From Molanna angustata (taxonomy: Eukaryota; Arthropoda; Insecta; Trichoptera; Molannidae), in the NCBI GenBank assembly GCA_963576475.1, contig OY754967.1, forward strand, positions 22,345,914-22,409,913: a DNA stretch of 64,000 nt, read 5' to 3'. Shown here one piece after another: positions 23,852 to 36,045 of the stretch. The position numbers and the translations under genes are program-made. The number at the start of each line of letters is the position of its first letter. Position 1 is the stretch's first letter. Under the pieces are notes generated by a model. The model was not told the DNA's origin and made no database searches. It saw only the letters and a program-made list of their open reading frames with translations.

Positions 23852-25035
23852 TATTTATTTCTATTGTTTTTCAGATAACTAACAGTTACTATGAACATGA
23901 CTCATGGACAAAGTATCTACGATTTTTGTGCAAAGATTAAAAGCAAACAGTCCTTTCAAACACAATAGAGATAAAATGTTTGTAGATGGCTGCCGAGAAA
24001 TAAAAGTAAAATAGCGTAATGGATGTTATGTTTTGAAATGTCTTTAAATGTAATTAGTCGAGATTTGATGCCAAAACAAAGTCAACTATCACTAGGTCCA
24101 GGCAAAGCAGTTGTGATGTGCCAAGAGGGGCTATTTTAAAACGTCAAGGGTACCTTCATTAGTGACCGCGTGGACCAGTCGTTGTCCTATCACCGCTCAT
24201 TATCAATTCTTATCAAAAATATTACAATTGATTATTGTAAGAGAAACGTTAAAAAAATATATTCAAATGTAATCTATTCACCTTTGGGCATGAAAAGCAG
24301 TGGCATGAAATATTTCTGTGACATTAGTAAAATAATAGTAGGTAAAATTTGGTTTGTGATTCAGAAGACATCGCTTACCAATTAAAATATAAATTTGGTG
24401 ATTTTACACAAAATTTTGTAAACGGTCAGTATAAAAAATGCAAATTTCAAGCATTCATAAGAAATCATAGATATAAAAAATCAGAGACATCATTATGAGA
24501 TAACTCGTAAGTCTAAACCATAAAAGACATGAAATCATCTCAATCATAATCGAATAAACATGCTTTTGCAATGTTTTTTTAAAAATTATATTGTAATATT
24601 ATTTCCGTGTACCTATTATATAGGCCGAGGTTAGATACACTGTAAGAGATCTTTATTGCGAGGTCTTCTTAATGTATTCATAGAATATGTAACTTATTCA
24701 AATCAAAAATTTGAGAAGTAGGTAGACAAGAATTAAGTTTCATCAACACATTCTAAAATGTCTGGTAATAGCACACATAAAAAGGAATTAAAGAAAACAA
24801 ATTGGAGTTTTAAACGCAAACTGTCATGCCATATATATATAGTCGTGATATAGTCATGTATAATCTGCAATATTTTGCGATCCCATGCTGTGTCTGAATC
24901 ACAATTTTCAGTACAATTAATAGATGTAAATTACAGAAACAAAACACAGATTACTAGACGGGAAAAACAAGTGTGTTTATGTAAGTACGTACTGTGGTCA
25001 AGTAATAAACAAGGAGTCTGTCGTTCTGTTCAGTT
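23852..25035. other. non-coding, nothing recognised
   Basis: No supported feature. Confidence 0.35.
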
Positions 25036-25041
25036 ATATTT

Positions 25042-25075
25042 TAAATTCATGGCTCGAGTTGGGCTGTAGCGCCAT
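25042..25075 (+). repeat. LINE 3' end fragment
   Basis: GAGTTGGGCTGTAGCGCCAT resembles the end of an RTE-type ORF and its stop (VGL, stop, RH), as at 27868-28160 and 31050-31090. Confidence 0.4.
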
Positions 25076-25079
25076 AAAA

Positions 25080-27865
25080 GAATAAGATAAGATGTGGTAG
25101 CAAAATAATTAAAATATGAAAAAATATGATTGATCTACAAATAAAATTGATTGATTGCAAAAATATGACCATAGACTCGATGATTTGACGTTACCGATGT
25201 CTGAATTCTGAAGCAATCATTTAACTTCTATGACAGAGCATTCGAGCACGTTTTCACAATTTTTCCAGTTTCATAGTGTTCCGGTTCAATAACTATCATT
25301 GTGAGTACAGTGAAAATATTATTAAAGGCGATTTACGATTTGTAACATACCTACATTAAACTATTTGTAACAATCGACCTTGAACGAATAAACGAAGCAA
25401 TTTCTAAAACAGTTCACGCATATCAATGTAATGGTTTTCAGTAGGCTGAAACACACATCTCGCTGACAGTATCTGCTGGAAAGTACGAGGGCGGAACGCG
25501 AGTTTCGAATATTTTCCACATAAAACATATCTCGAAGGAATGAACAGAATGAAAATGTCTCCAAGTGAAAATAATTTGCTGACGAGGTGGTAGAAAGGCA
25601 GCAACCTCGGGGATTAAAAGGACACAATGGTCCTCTAAATGGACGGGGGTGTAATCAAAATAACTTATGATACTATCGTCAGGATTCTTCCTCTTCTGTA
25701 TACCTGTGATCAAGGTGAGGTGCATGTGTTATTATGTTGATTATATCATTAGCAGAAGCGTCCATCGGTACGTTGCACTTGGCGTGGTATCAACATACTG
25801 CAGTGTTCAAGTGCAGGGCCAACCAATGTAAAGTACGAAGCGAATACTGATTAATATATTAGATTATATATTATATTCCCATGCGTCACCATGTTGTGAT
25901 GCTAACTAACCAACGATAGAGAGAAATGGTCAATAGAATCATCCTATTAATTACTTTAAATGTTTAGTATAAAAATAATGTAGGTACACACAACATCTAT
26001 TGTTATCAAGACTAACCAGAATATAATATGTAACATGAGAGGAAATAAATACAGTTTATTTCATTTAATTAAATTCTACAAGCTAATTGAAACAAATGAA
26101 AATCGTAAATATTACGTCAAAAATTAATTATTCTTCATCTATGCATCAGACCAATATAAATCCAAAAGTGAATGTGGTAAAGATATGAGTGATTCATAAG
26201 ATATAATATTCTTTCAACAACCATTGACATTATCCAATATTACCCATTATTATTATGGAATTCTAGAAATTGGAAGCCATCACCAGATTGAAGACTACGA
26301 CTATATTATTAAATCAACAAATCGTTATCAACAAAGACCTGGTATAAATGTTGTTTTTTTCTTATAAATGATGAACCTAAGCCGTTTGTGATTTGCAAAT
26401 TCAAATCCAAGAAAATATCAATATTTATACACGAATACTAAGAATTTACAATAAATATAATTAAATCAAAATAATATTACACTAATATTTATGTAAGCGT
26501 AACAAACAAATATATATCATATGTATTAAAACAATAAAATATATACAATATACATGTTAATATATGCTACCTAAATAATAAAACCAATCATCCCTTTGGT
26601 ATTAGGTTTAAAAACGGCAAAACTTTAATATAAAACAAAACTTACGTTAAAAGTAGTGAAAAAGAAATTAGAAAAATAGTAGATACTATATCCTAGAATA
26701 TTTTAAGCATTCGGTATAATTTTGTTATAATATACCTAGTACAAGGAATACGACTTTATTTTAGTGTTCACATTAATCAACATATTATAATTAAATCAAT
26801 AATAGAAGAAATATACAGAATATTACATGTGAACATAATAATCACAGAGAAAATAATATATATCAGCTGAGCAACAACAAAAGAAAACATTAAATAAATA
26901 AATCAACAGAAGATAATATTATATTAGATGTGAATATCAATAGTAAAATATAGATTATATTACAAAGAAAATATATCATAGCTGAGAAAAAAACCCAAGC
27001 GAAAACATGGAACATAAAATTCGTTCTGTAACTCAATTATTATGCAAGTAATTATGTTCACTTTATACTTACACGATGACACATGAATGCAAATACTTAA
27101 AAAAATAAACACTAACTTTTAATTTTATAGTGACGATTTCCACCCCAAAAACAAATTAAACCACAAACATTCGGTGTGTTGCAAAAAAACGTACTCACTT
27201 GTACGGCAGTTGATTTAAAACTGTTGTAATGCCACTGAGTGTAGACATTATGAAGGTATTAAAATGTATAGACATATTGACCGTGTATGGTAGAATGCTG
27301 ACATTATCGCGTCACACTTTATGTATGAACTTTGATCGGAAAATGACGTGTGGAGTTTATCAACGAACTTGTTTTGCGAGTATTCAATTTTTTATTAATT
27401 TAAAGGTAACACACATAAGATCCTGCTAGAAACACCTGATATTCCGCGAATGTCACATAGAAATTCGATCGCATAGAATGCGAATGTCAGAGTGATTCTA
27501 GTCCTGTAAACAATCACAGAAATAAAACCATAAATTTACAAATTTTATGATTATAAAATGTACATACAGATCAATACGCGATTTTTCTCTAAACCCCCAC
27601 TCTTCATTTTTGATATATATAATTTTCATTTAAACATCTTCAATTATAAATAGATATGCAAGTAAGTGAAGATATAGGTACATTACTAATAACATTGATT
27701 TAAAGTAGGTACTTGTAGAAGCATATTTCCATGTATCCCTTTCTTGTCTGTACCCTCACCGAAGTGTTCGGGATTTGTCACTTTGAAAGATAATTTTCAA
27801 TAATTTTGGGTGTCAATAAAAGTGACAAGTGAAGAGGGTTCATTGCAATTCTGAAGACCGCCGAA
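25080..27865. other. AT-rich, weak internal duplication
   Basis: No gene recognised. Around 26810-27010 two AT-rich segments of about 125 bp resemble each other (AGAGAAAATAATATATATCA versus AAAGAAAATATATCAT), an old tandem duplication. Confidence 0.35.
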
Positions 27866-27867
27866 TT

Positions 27868-28160
27868 GCATTGATCATCATCAGCAATGGCGCTACAGCC
27901 CGATGTGGGCCTTGGCCTCCTCAAGAAACTGCCTCCATTCCACCCTGTCGGCAGCAAGTCTCCTCCAATTTGTCTGTCCGATCGCTCTTACATCTCCCTC
28001 GATGTCATCCAGCCATCTCATCCTAGGTCTCCCTCTGCTTCTTCTTCCTTCAGGACAGGTGTCCAATACTTTCTTTGGGATCCGGCTATCCTCCATTCCA
28101 CAAACGTGTCCAAGCGTGTGATGTATTCGACAACGTTTGGTTCGCCATACATTATTTATA
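27868..28160 (-). pseudogene. RTE-type LINE 3' end
   Basis: On the minus strand, 27893-28096 reads openly: MEDSRIPKKVLDTCPEGRRS, RGRPRMRWLDDIEGDVRAIG, QTNWRRLAADRVEW and EEAKAHIGL, followed by a stop. This is the classic C-terminus of lepidopteran RTE-like elements. The part upstream to about 28160 (INNVWRTKRCRIHH) continues in another frame, so the copy is truncated and shifted. Confidence 0.85.
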
Positions 28161-28164
28161 GCAT

Positions 28165-28800
28165 TGCACTGATGGATATGTACATTACATGTGTATTATA
28201 TGGATTGTTTGGCAATTGTTTCGGACTGTCATTCACCGTGAACCAGCGAAAGAAGCATCGGTGAGATCGTTTTTATACAGTTCATTTACTATCCAATAAT
28301 ATCTCGTGATGTTTTCTACAGTACTAATGTTTAATATTCATAAGTAACATCATGAAACTTGTGATTTGTTTTCGCATTGATTGTTTTTGCGTTTGTAATA
28401 CCATAAATCCATGCGAAGTATCGTAAACAATATAAAGTTACATAATAGGTCAAATGACTATGAATGATAGTTGTGTTTACACATAAACCAATAACACCTT
28501 ATATGCTTCAACAGTTCTCGGAATTTTACTCGACACGTAGAAAAAATAATAAACAATATAGAATGAAGCCAAACAGGTGCAATTTATTGAAAAGCTCTAA
28601 ACAAACAATCGACGGACATAATTAAATATAATAATTATGTAAATAATACTGGTATAGTTGTAGTGTGAATGAATAATAAAACAAAAAGTCTTACTTTACT
28701 ATAAATATGAATACCGAGATCGCTCATAGATTTGTATATTTAAAATAAAGCGAAAAAAATATCACAAATAAACGGTATGAAACGATCGACCAATAGAATT
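28165..28800. other. non-coding, nothing recognised
   Basis: No supported feature. Confidence 0.35.
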
Positions 28801-28806
28801 TTAATA

Positions 28807-29215
28807 ACTAGTTGTATGCAACACATGAGATCTAACTGTCGATGGCGATAGTATGTATAAGTGAAGAATACGTACCAAACTATAAACACTTAAACACAAA
28901 TTAATAAATATTGCAAAACGTTTGTCAGATTACTGTGGGTCTACCGTATTTTTTAATTTGAATTTGGCAATATTCACACATGTGCTGTATTCTTAATTTT
29001 TCCATTTCATATTATACTAGTTGCATGTAACACATGAGATCCAACTGTCGATGGCGATAGTATGTATAAGTGAAGAATACGTACCAAACTATAAACACTA
29101 AAACACAAATTAATAAATATTTTAAGATATTTTATTTTCTATATAAAACATGTAGGTATTGTATGTCAGGATAGGATAGTATGGAGGTCAGTATTTTTTT
29201 CCTACCCAGAAAAAC
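28807..29215 (-). mobile_element. composite of two Helitron-like 3' ends
   Basis: Read on the minus strand: a truncated Helitron-like 3' portion (29215 to 29016) ending with the terminal hairpin and CTAGT; then a 104-bp spacer (29015 to 28912); then a second 3' portion (28911 to 28807) ending in a similar terminus. The spacer is identical as read to 41727-41830, the sequence immediately after the copy at 40382-41725. Both 3' portions share subfamily markers with that copy (GATGGCGATA rather than GATAGCGATA). Confidence 0.8.
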
Positions 29216-29219
29216 CAAG

Positions 29220-29620
29220 ATAAGTATAAATATTAAATAAAATAAAAATTCATTACACAAACATCATAGAATATTGATAATAATAATTATCAAGTGTCGA
29301 GACTAAATAAAAATATAATAAACTGTATATTAATTGGAACTATCTATCAACAATGACGAGAGGTTATCGATAATGTTTAATTAATTATGGTGTATTCACC
29401 TGAGTTCATTGCATACACAATTATTGCACATTTACTTGTATTATTTAATCAATAGTAAATAAATAAATACAATTTGCTTCACGGTCATTTAAATTTGACA
29501 GACGAAACACGTTTTATAGGCGAAAAAATAATTAGTATTACAATCCACCGTTGAACGTAGCATCCGCTCAGAATACAAACACGTACTGATTTAATATTAA
29601 ATTTGTCCGATCATAACAAA
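29220..29620. other. AT-rich, nothing recognised
   Basis: No supported feature. Confidence 0.35.
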
Positions 29621-29625
29621 GGGAA

Positions 29626-29937
29626 ATGCTTCGTAGCTCGTTACAACGTCGAGTAAGTCGAATCTGGCACTTTATAAAAAAAACAACCTTTCCAAGAGAA
29701 AAACGACTAAGCAGTCGAGATTTTTCCATTCCGTGGCAATATGATGAAATATGTTTTCTTTTAAATCGACTAGCCAGACAGGTTATCTATCACGCCATAG
29801 TACGCGATGACGGTATAATTGTGGACATTGAGGTGGTCGGAAAATTCAATCCAAACTCAACCTCAACTCAAAACCACCTTAAAACCTTTACCTTTGATCG
29901 AATAAAATTTTTACCCGAATCACCCGAATGTACATAA
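29626..29937 (+). CDS. open frame of 103 codons, unknown
   Basis: Starts ATG and reads MLRSSLQRRVSRIWHFIKKT ... DGIIVDIEVVGKFNP. It is basic at the start, mixed composition later, with no domain, signal peptide or repeat that I recognise. It is the longest ATG-started frame in this part that is not explained by a repeat. It may be chance, as no splice sites or neighbours support it. Confidence 0.15.
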   Translation: MLRSSLQRRVSRIWHFIKKTTFPREKRLSSRDFSIPWQYDEICFLLNRLARQVIYHAIVRDDGIIVDIEVVGKFNPNSTSTQNHLKTFTFDRIKFLPESPECT

Positions 29938-29939
29938 TA

Positions 29940-30410
29940 TGTACACATAATATATTTCTTATGTTTTGGAATGTATAAACTTCAAACTAACATATTTCCG
30001 CAATAAAATTCTCAAAAACTAACAGGTACGATGGTTATTTTAATACGACCCACGACGAGAGAAATGAAATCATAGGATTCGTGAAGTCTGATGCACAGAG
30101 GACATCGTAAGGTGGGATAGGAAAAGGAGACGACTTTGGTGCAACCAAATGGAAACAATGAACAGCGATAGGACTAACGCACGTGGTAAATTCAAAATCC
30201 CAGAGGAAAACCGCCAACCCGGAAACCATAGCTTATGTTTGTAATCCCATGAGACCTCTGTACCACACCATTACTATTCCTGGATCAATCATAAGAGGAA
30301 GAAGGAATACATATTAACGTTTTTCAATGCGTTTAATGTATGCAGATATGTGATACGTTAAGCATTAAAAAACATAATATACTTATTTGAATAAATATAA
30401 TAATGGGTGG
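29940..30410. other. non-coding, nothing recognised
   Basis: No supported feature. Confidence 0.3.
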
Positions 30411-30439
30411 GTATACTATCAACTTACTTCCGATGGCCA

Positions 30440-30890
30440 TACAACTATTGCAGAGTTTTAGCCTCCACGTTGATGCTTCACCACTTCTTTCAGTCTAGGG
30501 TCTTTTGGTGCCAATATTCCCTTTCCCCTACTCTCTCTAGGTCGGCCATGACGTTGTCCACACATGGTTGCCTGGGTCGTCCCAATGGTCTTCTACCAAT
30601 TGGTTTCGCGTTTAAGATATTTATGATGGTACGACTTCCCCAGTTCTATATACGAGTACGTGTTCAAACCAAGCCAATCGACCCGCACGAATGATGCTAG
30701 TCAGGAAGGGCTGCCTTGTGAGCTCCCAGACTTCAGCATTGCTCCTTGGTCTCCAAGTATCAACTGATACGCCTGTTCTCGGCCTCAAAATGCTTTTCAG
30801 GACACTATTCTCAAATGTAAACGTTCTTCGCTGTTCCCTTAGTGTCATTGTCCAAGGGACTCCGACCCATACGTGACTACTGGTTTCAGA
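30440..30890 (-). pseudogene. LINE reverse-transcriptase C-terminal relic
   Basis: Minus-strand frame contains FENSVLKSILRPRTGVSVDT, RRSNAEVWELTRQPF-like sequence and FLTSIIRAGRLAWFEHVL, followed after shifts by GTTQATMCGQRHGRPRE and LAPKDPRLKEVV. This is the post-RT region with the AGRLAWFGHV motif of lepidopteran non-LTR elements. Stops interrupt it. Confidence 0.8.
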
Positions 30891-31044
30891 ATAGCGTTAT
30901 ATAGATGCAGTTTTATTCTTTTGGATAACGTCTTTGTAGTCATCAACTATCCTTAAATATCTAAACTTATTACAACGGGAAAAAAATACTTTAATATTGA
31001 GAGAAGTTATGAACAAAATAACAATGAATAAGTAAATCTTCTTC

Positions 31045-31340
31045 GATGGTGCTACAGCCCAAATCGCCTTCTGGGGACCCGTCTTTCCGGCATTCTTTGT
31101 ACATGGCCCGCCCATCTCAGTCTAAGTAACCTTATATGGGTTGAGATACACGGGCCTGATAAATTGATTACAATTCGTCATTACGCCGAATTCTCCATGA
31201 TCCATCTTCAAAAACGGGTCCACAGATCCTCCGCAGGACTTTTCTCTCAAATGAGTCCAACATCTCTGCCATTCTCACTGATAAGGTCAATGCCTCGCAG
31301 CCATATTATGCCAACACTGTCCTGACTGCACTGCGAGATT
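31045..31340 (-). pseudogene. LINE reverse-transcriptase C-terminal relic, second family
   Basis: Minus-strand reads YGCEALTLSVRMAEMLDSFE, RKVLRRICGPVFEDGSWRIR and RNDELYQFI, then a deleted junction and KAIWAVAPS at the 3' end. Same type of domain as the neighbouring relic at 30440-30890 but a different family and separated by AT-rich DNA. Confidence 0.8.
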
Positions 31341-31344
31341 TAAA

Positions 31345-32185
31345 CACTGGTGAATAAGTAAATAGATATATAAAATATAGTACTTACATAAATGGAGTTC
31401 AAAACTTAAATACACAACGATTTGTCGGACAGAATGGACAGTTGAGAATGTTGAGATGACCCAATTATTAAGCTAGTCGCATACATAGCTATATGAACGA
31501 GAAAAATCTAGAACACACATGTTAAATTAATAGTTTGTATAATAACAATCAATACAGTTGTCATAAGAAAATGTGCAAACGTAGTTTGTTTATGGAACAT
31601 TATAATATTACGTACAATTTCATCACAAATACTTTTCGTTAAATTATTCACAATATAATATGATAACGACAGTTCACATTTTCTTATCGAATATCAAGGT
31701 GAAATGAGAAATTTACTCCTCATAGACCTTGTACTAAAAAATACAAGACTGTTTTACATTTTTCGTAAACAACGTGATTGAATAAGAAATTATATTACAT
31801 TATGAATACTTCCGCATTATGATAAATATTTCAATAGGTATTGTATTGTAAGTTAAGATGGTAGTTAATGCATTTACAATGCCAAACGAAATCGGTTTTA
31901 CTTTATTAGTCATAATTGATATTACGAACTTCGATAAATTTATAAGATCAATTGATTATTATATAAATATTATAATTAGTATGAATCATTATTTGCTAAC
32001 GATATCTAGATACTTTTTATTTATTTATGTACAAAAGGAAGTATTTATTTGATAATTAAAGATAAATCGTGTGAATATGGAAAAAAAGTGTCATAATATA
32101 CTTACTTTTCTTGTATCTTACGTTATTTTATCTATAATATGATATATCTTAATTTATCCAGAATTTAGATTATCGATATTATTAT
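31345..32185. other. AT-rich, nothing recognised
   Basis: No supported feature. Confidence 0.35.
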
Positions 32186-32189
32186 TATT

Positions 32190-32330
32190 ATTCGACGAGC
32201 ATGTACCTATAAGACAATGCACGGATGTAAAGGAAACCATGAATGTGTGCAAAAATAGAGGCGTATGGCGGTCGGTTCTCTCTGCCTACTCCGATAGGGA
32301 CATGGCGTGATGGTATGTACGTATATATTA
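32190..32330 (+). repeat. LINE 3' end, strongly truncated
   Basis: Contains CGACGAGCATGTACCTATAA, GATGTAAAGGAAACCATGAA and CGTATGGCGGTCGGTTCTCT, then GGCGTGATGGTATGTACGTA. It is homologous to the end of 21850-22285 and, reversed, to 40885-41319. Confidence 0.8.
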
Positions 32331-32796
32331 TTAATATAGCATTAAAAAAATACTTGCATATAAATATTAAAGGTATTACGTATACGTACCAGGGGTCAGC
32401 AAGGTGGAAATTCAAATGTCAACAGCAGAAACAAGTCGCATTTCATGAATTACACATTTTATGTTAAATGTACGAAGACCCAACCTGCCCCAGGTTACTC
32501 AGTAGCAGGAAACTATACATACACGACATTCTTTGTATTTTAAGTAAACCTAGCACTTGATTGTCCCATTTATAAAAAATGTTCATTGTGGACGTGGATC
32601 GGGGGAGTACAAACCAGTACAAATCAAATTGAAACAAGTTTTTCCCAACTTTCTAGATCTAAAAAAGTTGTGAAAAATTCTAGATCTAAAAAAGTACATC
32701 ATCTGAACTAGAAGCATAAGGATAAAAAGCAATACACTCTACAAGTTTTATAAAACATTAAGAGCCGTATTTATAAACCATTCTCAGTGCTCAATA

Positions 32797-33010
32797 CTGA
32801 CATGCCGACCGCCGTGGCACAGCTGGTAAGCCGTTTGGTTTCTGTGCGGGCGTCCTGGGTTCGATTCCCAGCCAAATGTATTAAAATTTATTTCTCACGC
32901 AAATATTGCTTCTCAGGGCTGGAAACACTGGTTAGTTGGAAGAAATTGCCATACGGCAATAAACTCGCCACTTGCGCAGGGTGCAAGGAAGCGTTCATTA
33001 TTATTATTTA
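32797..33010 (+). repeat. tRNA-derived SINE with LINE-type 3' tail (family A)
   Basis: The head is tRNA-like: GCCGTGGCACAGCTGGTAAG (A box) and CTGGGTTCGATTCCCAGCC (a good B box and T stem). The tail contains GGAAGAAATTGCCATACGGC and AATAAACTCGCCACTTGCGC, then a (TTA)n tract. The tail matches the 3' end of the LINE relic at 2050-2540 and resembles those at 12880 and 43510. The head and B box are intact enough for RNA polymerase III recognition to be plausible. Confidence 0.8.
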
Positions 33011-33014
33011 TGTA

Positions 33015-33325
33015 TTTAACTTTTTAATTATTAATACTTAGCACACAGAAATGTATGGAATTTGTCATGCTAAGCATTGAGAAAATTCTTGGTACGTTTT
33101 ATACATTCGGGCCTAAGGTACACCTAAAACATTATATATATGAGCACATGCGACGTATAATAAATTCCAATATTTAGCCAAAATACGTTTGAGTAAGTAA
33201 AAAGTGAAGATATTGTACCAATTATATTCAGATATGTCGACCTAAAAAGAACAATTCTGGTTTGTCATTATATTCGTAAATATGATCAGTAATAGTAGTG
33301 CATTTTCCCTAATAGTAGATATATA
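33015..33325. other. AT-rich, nothing recognised
   Basis: No supported feature. Confidence 0.35.
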
Positions 33326-33327
33326 TA

Positions 33328-34322
33328 CTAGTTGCATGTAACACATGAGATCCAACTGTCGATAGCGATAGTATGTATAGTTGAAGAATATGTACCAAAC
33401 TATAAACCCATAAATACAAATTATTGAATATTTTCAGATATTTTGTTTTCTATACAACATATGTAGGTATGTATGTCAAGATAGGATAGTATGGAGGAAG
33501 GTCCTTTTTTCCTACCCAGAATATGAAAATAGCATGATGGTATGTATGTATGTTTGGAGATGAAGTATCAAACTATTAAGTCTTCTTACATATTGTGTAT
33601 AGGCGACTGCCATACAAAATGTATGAAACAATGTCGTCACTAAATTCAATTTTTAAAAAAAATTGAGATCTTCTACTACAATGCTAATATTTTTTATAGA
33701 AAATTAAATTATCTAGTTGGGGTGTTTCGGCTTTTTTCGATAATTGTAAAAGTTTTGGAAAAATAGGCAGTTAAACTCATAAATTTATCATAAAAAAAAT
33801 ACTTTTCTTAATAAAAAATATTTGAGAAACCCTGGAGTTTTTTTGAAAAAACTAATTTGAGATTTTGTATTTGTCTATGTTTGTACCAATTTTCAGCGTT
33901 CTAGCTTTTATGGTTTCTGAGATATATGGAAAAATAAAATAAAAATTAAAAAGTTGATAACCCCTGACTGAAACAAAAATTCAAAATTCCGAGTATAAAA
34001 GTTTTGTAGGCCTGTAACTGTTTATATATTCTGAAATTTTAGGCTCTGTAAATTGAGCGGATCAAAAGTTATAAGGGGACACACACACACACACACACAG
34101 ACACACACACACAGACACACGAAATGTTCTACTCCGAATTCTGAGTAAATCCGTGTATGGAACATATATGCTGCGAAGCCTCTAAGTTGGTGTTTTTTGA
34201 CTTCAAAGTTGGAAAAGCCGTGAAAAAAGTAGACCTCTGCATACAATTCTCGCATATCCTGGCTTGAAACATTGTCGATATGTTAAAAGAACAAAGTTCT
34301 CCTGAACAAATCGACAGTTGGA
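33328..34322 (-). mobile_element. Helitron-like element, copy 2
   Basis: Reverse orientation. The 3' end is at the left (ACTAGTTGCATGTAACACAT), and the 5' end at the right, reading TCCAACTGTCGATTTGTTCA followed by a near-perfect hairpin (GAGAAC TTT GTTCTTTT). An AC tract (34079-34118, GT on the element strand) lies at the conserved position. Near full length, about 995 bp, non-coding. Confidence 0.85.
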
Positions 34323-34439
34323 ATATTCGTTTTCTGTAATTTTCAACGTTATGACTAGACGCGGACCACTTTCACATACATAGCATAATCATCGTGAATC
34401 ACAACTGTACACAACAAAATAAACTTTTAAAAGAACAAA

Positions 34440-34592
34440 ATTATTGTCTGCTTATATGAGACGAGACTGGTGTGTAGATATACATGCAAGTGTCGTGCTT
34501 CCTTTTATAAGGCAATGCACACTGCACACCCACACATTTGTCACTGGTTACCCCACATTGTGGGGTAAGCCGTGATAGTATTTATGTATGTA
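34440..34592 (+). repeat. LINE 3' end (family of 55018 and 60195)
   Basis: Contains GACTGGTGTGTAGATATACA, CGTGCTTCCTTTTATAAGGC, ACCCCACATTGTGGGGTAAG and the CCGTGATAGTATTTATGTAT terminus. Its 5' end is truncated. Confidence 0.7.
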
Positions 34593-34951
34593 AGAACAAA
34601 AATGATACTTAGTTACCAAATATTTCTTGAAATTATATTTTGTACAAATTAGTTTTAATTTAGAACTTTCGTGGACCCTAAGCGTTTTTAAACTTGACAT
34701 GGATATCCTTAGTGCGAAACAATGGTCCAAATTTTTTTTCTTAGCCGAATTACCTTGTCACAACGTGTTTTCGAAATAGGTGTGTGTCTCAAGTCGATCG
34801 AAAGAACCGAGATGTATGTCTCTAACTTTGTTGGAAAGTGCATTTTCCTGCGTCACATTTTGACAGTCGTTAAGAGTTATTTGATTCAAATGATTGAACA
34901 CCGGTAGCAACACAATATTATTACTGAAAAAAACTATATTCCTCCACCTTA

Positions 34952-35209
34952 TCCAACTGTCGATTCGTTCAAGAGAATGAAATTATTTTGAAGGAAGAGG
35001 CAGTTTAAATCCAAGACGCGTGTACGAAGGAACACGATTGCATGCAGGGACTATATTTTTCACGGTTTTTCCAACTTTGAAGTAAAAAAACACCAACTTA
35101 AAGGGATCGCAGCATATATGTTCCATTACGGATTTACTCAGAATTCAGAGTAGAACATTTAGTGTTTCTGTGTGTGTGTGTGTGTGTGAGGGTGTGTGTG
35201 TGTCTGTGT

Positions 35210-35252
<43 letters not shown>

Positions 35253-36044
35253 TGTCTGTCTGTGTGTGTGTGTCCGTCCCCCCTATTAACTTTTGATCCG
35301 CTCAATTTACAGAGCCCAAAATTTCAGAATATATAAACAGTAATAGGCCTACAAAACTTTTATACTCAGAATTTTGAATTTTTGTTTCAGTCAGGGTTAT
35401 CAACTTTTGAATTTTTACTTTATTTTTCCATATATCTCAGAAACCATAAAAGCTAGAACGCTGAAAATTGGTATGAATATAGACAAATACAAAATCTCAA
35501 ATTTAAATTTTCAAATAATTCCAGTGTCTAAAACATTTTTTACTAAGAAAAATATTTTTTATGACAAATTTATGTGTTTAACTGCCTATATTTCCAAAGG
35601 TTTTAAAAAACGAAAAAAGCCGAAACACCCCAACTAGATAATTTAATTTTCTATAAAAAATATTAACATTGTAGTAGTGTATCTCAATTTTTTTTTAATA
35701 ATTTTTATAAAAATTGACATTTAGTGACGACATCGCTTCATACAATTTGTATGGCAGTCGCCTATACACAATATCTAAGAAGACTTAATAGTTTGATACT
35801 TTATATCTAAACATACATACATACATACCATCATGCTGTTTTCATATTCTGGGTATGAAAAAAAGGACTGACCTCCATCCTACTGTCCTATCTTGACATA
35901 CATACCTACATGTGTTGTATAGAAAACAAAATATCTTAAAATATTCAATAATTTGGATTAATGGGTTTATAGTTTGGTACTTATTCTTCAACTATACATA
36001 CTATTGCTATCGACAGTTGGATTTCATGTGTTACATGCAACTAG
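34952..36044 (+). mobile_element. Helitron-like element, copy 3
   Basis: Starts TCCAACTGTCGATTCGTTCA after an A and ends with the ATGTGTTACATG hairpin and CTAG before a T. The interrupted GT microsatellite at 35167-35274 is much longer than in copy 1. All shared blocks are present in order. Non-coding. Confidence 0.88.
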
Positions 36045-36045
36045 T

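Noticed and set aside
25361..25725. Overlapping minus-strand frames of 66-95 codons
   Set aside because: Three overlapping frames without a recognised domain, codon bias or splice context.
35374..35637. Plus-strand frame of 87 codons recurring in other Helitron copies
   Set aside because: Recurrent frames here and at 57775 come from the same non-coding Helitron-like sequence; copies differ by frameshifts, so there is no protein-level conservation.
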